This document shows, one piece after another, positions 59,176 to 64,000 of a DNA stretch of 64,000 nucleotides. A program made the translations under genes and the position numbers. Positions within the stretch are counted from its first letter, which is position 1; every line of letters starts with the position of its first letter. The notes under the pieces were generated by a model, which made no database searches, was not told the DNA's origin, and saw only the letters and a list, made by a program, of their open reading frames with translations. Origin of the DNA: Cupriavidus basilensis (GTDB lineage: Bacteria > Pseudomonadota > Gammaproteobacteria > Burkholderiales > Burkholderiaceae); assembly GCF_008801925.2 (NCBI RefSeq), contig NZ_CP062804.1, forward strand, positions 3,239,027 through 3,303,026. The letters run 5' to 3'.

Positions 59176-60546
59176 CTATTCGCCGGCGCCGGGATGCGCT
59201 TCGATCCGGATATTGTGCTTGTGCATCAGCCGGTACAAGGTGACACGCGAGACGTTGAGCTCGCGCGCGGCGGGTACTACGTGGAAGCCGTGGCTCGCCA
59301 TCACGGTACGGATCGCCTCGCGTTCCGCCTCCTCGCGGATCGCGTCCAGGGTCTTGCGTGGCGAATCGCTGCCGCCGTGCAATTGCAGGTCCTCCGCGGT
59401 GATCTTGCGGTTATCGGTCATCACGATCGCGCGCCGTACCCGGTTGATCAGTTCGCGCACGTTGCCCGGCCATTCGTATTGCATCATGGCCTGGGTGGCG
59501 CATGGCGAGAATCCGCGAATGCGCCGATGCGCCTCGTGGCCATGCTCGGCAAGCACCGAGTTGGCCAGCAGCAGGATGTCCTCCCCGCGCTCGCGTAGTG
59601 GCGGGATCGACAAGGTCAGAACACATAGCCGGTGGAACAGGTCGGCACGGAAGCGTCCGTCAGACTGCGCCGCCACCAGGTCCACGTGCGTCGCCGAGAT
59701 GATGCGCAGATCCAGCGGGATCGACTGGTGCCCGCCAAGCCGGGTGATGGTGCCTTGCTGCAAGAAGCGCAACAGGGCTACCTGGCTTTCCAGCGGCAGG
59801 TCGCCGATTTCATCGAGAAACAGCGTGCCGCCCTGCGCCTGTTCGATCCAGCCGATCTTGCGCTGGTTGGCCCCGGTGAACGCCCCCTTTTCATAGCCGA
59901 ACAACTCGGATTGCACCAGGTGCGGGGGAATGGCGCCACAGTTGATCGCCACGAACGGACCTTTGCGCCGGCTCGAGGCTTCATGGATGGCTTGCGCCGC
60001 CAACTCCTTGCCGGTGCCGGACTCGCCGGAGATAAAGACGGGCGCCTCGTTGTGGGCGACCTTGGCGAGCGAGCGGAACATGCTGCGCATCGCCGCGCAC
60101 TCGCCAATCATGGGGCCGTGGCCGATCAGTTCGTGGCTGCGCGCGCCATGCAGGCAGGCCATGCCGTGGGCATGTTTCAGCGTGTAGAGCAGTTCGCTGA
60201 ACGAAAACGGCGTGCGCACGTAGTCCACGCAGTAGTCGCGTATCAGCCGCCTCACGCGTTCGTCCTCCAGCATGCGCGACGACGTGATCGCCACCCACAT
60301 CACGTGCAGGTATTGCAGGCTCTGCTCGAGCTGCATCAACTCGGCATCGCTGTATTCCGTCTCGAGATCGAGCACGCCAGCCATTGGCGCGCTGCCTCGT
60401 ACCACCCGGCTAAGGTCCCGGATCTGCTGGATGTGGCGAATCTCCCAGCCGGAGCCGAACTGGGCCGGATCAAATCCATAGGGTTCGTGGCGAGATACGA
60501 CCAACACCTGTGCGGTGCGTGTCGCCGCCTTGCACAGTCGGTCCAT
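59176..60546 (-). CDS. Sigma-54-dependent Fis-family activator with receiver-like N-terminus
   Basis: This 456-residue enhancer-binding protein has a REC-like region (about 15-130, TAQVLVVSRHEPYGF ...) in which the usual phospho-acceptor Asp pattern is not evident. An AAA+ domain follows, with Walker A GESGTGKE, the sigma-54-contact loop KGAFTGA and Walker B TLFLDEIGDL, then a C-terminal Fis HTH (AARELNVSRVTLYRLMHKH). The degenerate receiver recalls VpsR/BerB, which respond to cyclic-di-GMP. ATG at 60546 has AGGGAG 8 nt upstream. It is the obvious candidate activator of the -24/-12 promoter at 54137. Confidence 0.87.
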   Translation of the reverse strand: MDRLCKAATRTAQVLVVSRHEPYGFDPAQFGSGWEIRHIQQIRDLSRVVRGSAPMAGVLDLETEYSDAELMQLEQSLQYLHVMWVAITSSRMLEDERVRRLIRDYCVDYVRTPFSFSELLYTLKHAHGMACLHGARSHELIGHGPMIGECAAMRSMFRSLAKVAHNEAPVFISGESGTGKELAAQAIHEASSRRKGPFVAINCGAIPPHLVQSELFGYEKGAFTGANQRKIGWIEQAQGGTLFLDEIGDLPLESQVALLRFLQQGTITRLGGHQSIPLDLRIISATHVDLVAAQSDGRFRADLFHRLCVLTLSIPPLRERGEDILLLANSVLAEHGHEAHRRIRGFSPCATQAMMQYEWPGNVRELINRVRRAIVMTDNRKITAEDLQLHGGSDSPRKTLDAIREEAEREAIRTVMASHGFHVVPAARELNVSRVTLYRLMHKHNIRIEAHPGAGE

Positions 60547-60671
60547 AACGTTCTCCCTGACGTTGAGCATCTTGACTACTCCGGCTTGCACCGCGGTCCC
60601 GCTCTCGTGCGGGCTCCGTGTGCGGTCAAGCTGAGTCGGTTGGGGGAGATCCCCCACGCGCAACGTCGGCA

Positions 60672-61142
60672 TTACGGCCTGGACAAACTGCGGGACTGCT
60701 CGCCAAGAATGGCGCTGTGGTCGCTACCGGCATGGAGCTGGTCGCGAATACGTCGGCGCACCTGGTCTTTTTCGCGCATCAACTCAGCGCGCGGTGCTTC
60801 AGGCGATTGGCCGGAATACCGGTAATAGAGTGCCTTGTAGGTCAGCTGGCTGAGAATCCATTCCTGCAGCAGCGCGCGCTGGCGGGACAACTCGCCATCC
60901 ATCGATTGTTGTCGCTGCAGTAGCTGTTCAATCGCTGCACGCGCGTAGGCCGGCAACGTCTGTTCCTGGCTCAGGAACGCTTCGACGATACTGGCGGCAG
61001 GTTCGCCGCGCTCGCTGGCGCGGCTTCGGTGCGGTGCCTCGGCTGCGGCTTCTCCCAAAGCCGCCCAGGCACGGTGAATGGAAAGACTAGCAGACTCGCT
61101 GATGGGCCCCATGGCGGGTCGCCGGATTTCTCCTGCAGTCAT
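60672..61142 (-). CDS. Conserved-looking hypothetical protein upstream of the sigma-54 activator
   Basis: This 156-residue protein is mainly helical, Ala/Arg/Glu/Gln-rich, with LLQRQQSMDGELSRQRALLQ suggesting a coiled coil at about 72-100, and a conserved-looking ILSQLTYKALYYRYSG. GGGGATCAATC precedes ATG. It lies 125 bp upstream of the activator on the same strand and could be co-transcribed. No family recognised; it has no signal peptide. Confidence 0.6.
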   Translation of the reverse strand: MTAGEIRRPAMGPISESASLSIHRAWAALGEAAAEAPHRSRASERGEPAASIVEAFLSQEQTLPAYARAAIEQLLQRQQSMDGELSRQRALLQEWILSQLTYKALYYRYSGQSPEAPRAELMREKDQVRRRIRDQLHAGSDHSAILGEQSRSLSRP

Positions 61143-61206
61143 GATTGATCCCCGTTGAACAACACCCCCGGCACTACACGTTCGCGATTACCACTTTTGT
61201 TTAGTC

Positions 61207-61545
61207 TTATTGTTTGCTTTTGTCGGGCGGGCGTGTCTCCGCTCGCTCCTTTCGTGGTGGCGAAGCCATCTTGGCGATGGTCTGCTCATTCAGTCCTTGC
61301 CCTCTTGCTTGAGATGGACTTGTTGTATCGCTACTGCAGGCCTGAAGACGCTGAGTCAACTGGCGCAGCCCCGGAATGCCGGAGTCAAGAAGGGGCGCCT
61401 TGAAGCGCCCCGCAATCTGCCACGCCTCTAGTTCAGTGCATTTGGGCCAGTTTGTCCAGCCCTCAGTATGGGTACTCAGCCGAATATCATCCTTTAGTAT
61501 GAGCGCCTTGGCGCACACAATCTGCCACGCGAGGTAATTGGTCAC
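61207..61545 (-). CDS. Possible hypothetical protein of 112 residues
   Basis: An open frame from a GTG at 61545 with a weak ribosome-binding site. The first half (YLAWQIVCAKALILKDDIRL, TNWPKCTELEAWQIAGRF) reads protein-like with three Trp; the second half is Gln/Pro/Arg-rich. Codon use is less GC-biased than in neighbours. It could be a decayed or recently acquired gene. Confidence 0.3.
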   Translation of the reverse strand: MTNYLAWQIVCAKALILKDDIRLSTHTEGWTNWPKCTELEAWQIAGRFKAPLLDSGIPGLRQLTQRLQACSSDTTSPSQARGQGLNEQTIAKMASPPRKERAETRPPDKSKQ

Positions 61546-62030
61546 TTACATTCCGCGCAGAAATGGGTACGCGAATTTTGTCCCGGGGGTACGCGCCGGC
61601 TACGCAGAAACGGGTACGCCGCCGATTCGAAGGGCAGGCGGGAGGCCCACGCCCGGCCACGCAGAAACAGGTACGCTTTTCTCGTCACCCGGCCCAGTTC
61701 CACCAGTGCGCACGGCATGCGACTGGACACGTAAAGCAGGGCCGGCACGGTTGAGACGACACCAGCGGCGTATAGGATTCATCTGAAGAACGTGATGATC
61801 CGACCGTGGCTCGCAGTGGATCCAGGCAGACATCCAGAATGACCCTACCTTGACGCTGGCGCTAATCCGCCGTATAAACCCCGCTAGATTCAAGCGACGA
61901 GGCAACAGCACATTCGTTAGCCACCGTCATGGTACTTCCGTTGTCCATGGTGTCCTTTCCTTGAGTTGCTTTGCTCGGATATGCGTGAGCTATCCGTTTC
62001 TTTTAAATTTTTCCCAGGAAAAGCAATACC
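61546..62030. other. Region upstream of cspA with three repeat copies
   Basis: Contains repeats at 61556, 61603 and 61660, a half-repeat (GGGTACGC) at 61587, then an AT-richer leader from about 61900 (ATATGCG, TTTCTTTTAAATTTTT) that is probably the cspA 5'-untranslated region. Cold-shock genes often have long regulatory leaders. No other gene supported. Confidence 0.5.
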
Positions 62031-62234
62031 ATGCAAACCGGTATCGTTAAATGGTTCAACGACGCCAAGGGCTTCGGTTTCATCAAGCCGGACGCTGGCG
62101 GTGACGATCTCTTCGCGCACTTCTCTGAAATCCGCTCCGACGGTTTCAAGTCGCTGCAGGAAAACCAACGCGTGTCGTTCGAAGTCAAGAACGGCCCGAA
62201 GGGCCTGCAAGCTGCGAACATCACGCCGCTGTAA
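62031..62234 (+). CDS. Cold-shock protein (CspA family)
   Basis: This 67-residue protein has RNP1 KGFGFI and RNP2 LFAHF, with [20 protein letters not shown] and [20 protein letters not shown]. It is a single OB-fold nucleic-acid chaperone that melts mRNA structure. AGGAAAAG lies upstream of ATG. A strong terminator follows at 62275. The long AT-rich leader suggests post-transcriptional control. Confidence 0.97.
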   Translation: MQTGIVKWFNDAKGFGFIKPDAGGDDLFAHFSEIRSDGFKSLQENQRVSFEVKNGPKGLQAANITPL

Positions 62235-62274
62235 GCAGTAGACTGCCACCCCACTAGGGGTGCGCCCAGTCAGG

Positions 62275-62307
62275 AAAACCCCGCCTCTCGAGGCGGGGTT
62301 TTTTTTT
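62275..62307 (+). terminator. Rho-independent terminator of the cold-shock gene
   Basis: Stem AACCCCGCCT/AGGCGGGGTT with CTCG loop, preceded by A residues and followed by seven more T residues (nine consecutive T in all). Confidence 0.95.
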
Positions 62308-63509
62308 GTCCAGCAATCCCTCCCGGCCTCGCCCGGATCCCGCTGCGCGGCGGGATCGCCACAGGAACGGCGCCACTGTTCTCACCTGGCAATGCCGTCG
62401 GTCAAGGCGCCCGTAGAGCACGCAGAAACGGGTACGCACCGATCTCAGCGGCCAGTCCGATTCCGGAATGCCTCCGGATCCCCACGCAGAAATGGGTACG
62501 CCGCATCTCCGGCGTCGCCATTTCCTAGTCCGCAACCGCCTCTCCTAAAGCCAGGCGGCGATCAAGGCACGCAGAAATGGGTACGCAAGGCGTAAAAGTC
62601 CACCGTGCGCTGGAATCCGAGCGCAGGGAGCATCTCCACTGGCATCGCGCAAGGGGTTGACTGACGCAATATCACAACGCAGAAACGGGTACGCCCCGTT
62701 TTTTTTCTTCCCGCTGCCCAGACAGCTCAAACGCCTGAAATTGCGCAGAAACGGGTACGCCTAAGACCCCGGATCGGGTTTTCTGGCACTCAGCAGGCGC
62801 CCTCATGCGGCCCCTCGACCGTATTCCACAACCTCCTCCCCTCCCAAAGTCCTTGTCCAAGGGCGACTTGGCTCTTCTCTCGCAGAAATGGGTACGCGTA
62901 GCCCCCTTTCCAGCCTGGTCGTGGCCGCAGAAACGGGTACGCACAACTGACGGGTGCCCGCGGCGTACGACCGCATCAGCACAAGCCTCACCGGGAACAC
63001 GCGCAGAAACAGGTACGCCCACAAAAATCCTTTTGCTGATTCGCTATTCGTGAGTGCAAGCACTCGCTTTCAATATGAATGTTGTGTATAATGGAAAGCA
63101 GGAAATTCTGCACTTGCCGGAACCGGCTCCGAGGACGCAGAAACGGGTACGCGCGCTGGAAAACGAGGTCGCAGGGAGTTCGCAGAAACGGGTACGCTTT
63201 GGGCGCGAGGTGATTCGGAACGCGGGTTCGCAGAATTGGGTACGCCGCAGAAACGGGTACGTTTCAGGATAGCGAACCCTGAAAAGCGGGTTTTCAAATG
63301 CCGTAGCGCAGAATTGGGTACGCAAATGGAACAGCGGGGGCACTCGCTACGCAGAATTGGGTACGCAAGGCGACGGGGCCGGCCTTGGTAAACCTGGGTG
63401 CGTACCAAATTCTGCGGGGATAACTGCTCCGGAAAACCGGTTTACGCGGTATACGTGGCAAAAAACGCTCGGCTTACGCAGAAACAGGTACGCTGTTGGT
63501 GCCTCCGGC

Positions 63510-63518
63510 TGTGGAAAA
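63510..63518 (-). promoter_or_regulatory. DnaA box
   Basis: TGTGGAAAA on the plus strand, i.e. TTTTCCACA, fits the relaxed DnaA consensus TTWTNCACA. It lies inside the repeat cluster. Confidence 0.55.
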
Positions 63519-63536
63519 GCCTGTGGGAACAGGGAG

Positions 63537-63545
63537 TTATCCACG
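63537..63545 (+). promoter_or_regulatory. DnaA box abutting a repeat copy
   Basis: TTATCCACG, one base from the strict consensus TTATCCACA, overlapping the first bases of the repeat at 63544. Confidence 0.6.
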
Positions 63546-63649
63546 CAGAAACCGGTTCGGGCTTTGCGCTGAAACGGGTTCGGTATACCGCAGAATCTGG
63601 TACAGCACTTCGCAGAATCGAGTACGGTTTCACGCAGAATCGGGTTCGC

Positions 63650-63740
63650 TGAGGGTGTTTTTCCTCATAAGAATCAAGGTACTGGGTCTCCCGTATACGG
63701 TTTACAAGTAGTTAACCCATACTCTTAACGTTTACCGGTA
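63650..63740. other. AT-rich patch, candidate DNA-unwinding region
   Basis: The stretch between the last plus-strand repeat and 63740 is markedly AT-richer (GTTTTTCCTCATAAGAATC, GTTTACAAGTAGTTAACCC, ACTCTTAACGTTTACC). It contains the palindrome CCGTATACGG at 63691-63700 and a nearby GTTAAC; GTATAC also occurs in palindromes near 63450 and 63584. Its location beside iterons, DnaA boxes and a candidate rep gene fits an origin melting site. Confidence 0.55.
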
Positions 63741-63926
63741 GCTGATGGCTGGCCTTCCGTGGACAACCCTTCGGGATTGCCCACCGCAGTCCACCATGCA
63801 ATCAGCCATGAGACGCACCACACCCAAAACACGCGGCATTGCAGGAAATTCGTCTACCGAACCCGTTTCTGCGTGACAAGGCGGATTGCTTCGCGTAAAA
63901 AGTCGTGTATTCCGAAGCACGCAAAT

Positions 63927-64000
63927 ATGCCCATCAAACGCAGCCAGACCATCCTTGGGTCTCGCGGTCCAGCAGATATGGACAGTGAGCCCTCCCAGAT
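63927..64000 (+). CDS. Candidate replication initiator gene, N-terminal fragment only
   Basis: An ATG frame starting MPIKRSQTILGSRGPADMDS stays open to the window end (24 codons). It begins 54 bp after an inverted repeat copy at 63858-63873, in the place expected for a chromid repA-type gene. There is too little sequence to see any domain, and the ribosome-binding site is weak, so this is a positional inference. Confidence 0.4.
   Translation, partial: MPIKRSQTILGSRGPADMDSEPSQ

Larger units (their letters stand above)
61556..63873. repeat. Dense cluster of 16-bp repeats (iteron-like) at the putative origin
   Basis: Plus-strand copies of CGCAGAAACGGGTACG or close variants begin at 61556, 61603, 61660, 62421, 62485, 62570, 62678, 62744, 62881, 62926, 63002, 63136, 63181, 63229, 63246, 63307, 63350, 63477, 63544, 63567, 63589, 63611 and 63633. 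Minus-strand copies are at 63401 and 63858. Common variants are AAATGGG, AATTGGG and AAACAGG; copies nearest the right end read GGGTTCG instead of GGGTACG. Spacing is irregular (17 to more than 700 bp). Between 62308 and 63926 no gene is supported. Directional, non-palindromic repeats beside a candidate initiator gene suggest initiator-binding iterons. Confidence 0.9.

Noticed and set aside
63054..63711. Several short open frames through the repeat cluster
   Set aside because: Their peptides are just the translated repeat (QKRVR, NGYA, AETG units) and have no start signals.
61556..63873. CRISPR array
   Set aside because: Repeats are short, vary in sequence, occur in both orientations and have spacings from 17 to over 700 bp; no cas-like gene is present.
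61556..63873. parS partition sites
   Set aside because: The 16-mer is not an inverted repeat, whereas parS sites are palindromic; it is also far from the consensus TGTTNCACGTGAAACA. Not fully excluded for an unusual ParB.

Overview
The window is GC-rich, densely coded DNA of a Cupriavidus/Ralstonia-type betaproteobacterium. The gene content (Entner-Doudoroff genes zwf-pgl-glk near edd, a bcsDPQABZC cellulose operon, fusA and prfC paralogs, many LysR/PaaX regulators) fits the secondary chromosome (chromid) of that group. The right-hand 2.4 kb looks like a replication origin: more than twenty copies of a 16-bp directional repeat, DnaA-box-like sites, an AT-rich patch, and a candidate initiator gene that runs off the window end.

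Layout. 1-6.1 kb: end of a MipA-like outer-membrane protein, an EamA exporter, a PadR-like regulator and a phnSUT-type ABC importer. 6.2-24.8 kb: a cyclic-di-GMP/cellulose block, with a CHASE-PAS-GGDEF-EAL protein, a divergent Cache-HAMP-PAS-GGDEF protein, and bcsDPQABZC with GTGA stop/start overlaps and a PilZ-bearing BcsA. 24.8-30.3 kb: LysR, fumC, small proteins, an SDR lacking the usual Tyr, and a D-2-hydroxyacid dehydrogenase. 30.3-35.6 kb: a probable zwf-pgl-glk-response regulator-histidine kinase operon, with edd at 42 kb completing the upper Entner-Doudoroff route. 35.8-41.9 kb: a PaaX regulator with a divergent crotonase across a long palindrome, an orphan HicA-like protein, GST, cupin, and an EF-G paralog preceded by a 28-codon ORF and an intrinsic terminator (candidate attenuator). 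43.9-53.3 kb: porin, MscS channel, MFS, LysR/TSUP pair, prfC, YihY and a DUF1328 protein. 54.1-61.1 kb: a six-gene operon colinear with Pseudomonas fapABCDEF (functional amyloid), preceded by a textbook sigma-54 promoter and followed by a convergent sigma-54 activator gene. 61.5-64 kb: cspA and the repeat cluster/origin.

Two things stand out. First, the repeat CGCAGAAACGGGTACG is clustered at the putative origin and also scattered as eight single copies over the preceding 60 kb. Seven of those eight lie in one orientation, and one lies inside glk. Second, the Fap-like amyloid operon combines an excellent -24/-12 promoter with a nearby enhancer-binding regulator. Together with the cellulose/c-di-GMP block, this makes the window a biofilm-matrix region next to a chromid origin.

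All calls come from reading the sequence. No database search was possible, so family names rest on motifs, length, gene order and recognition.
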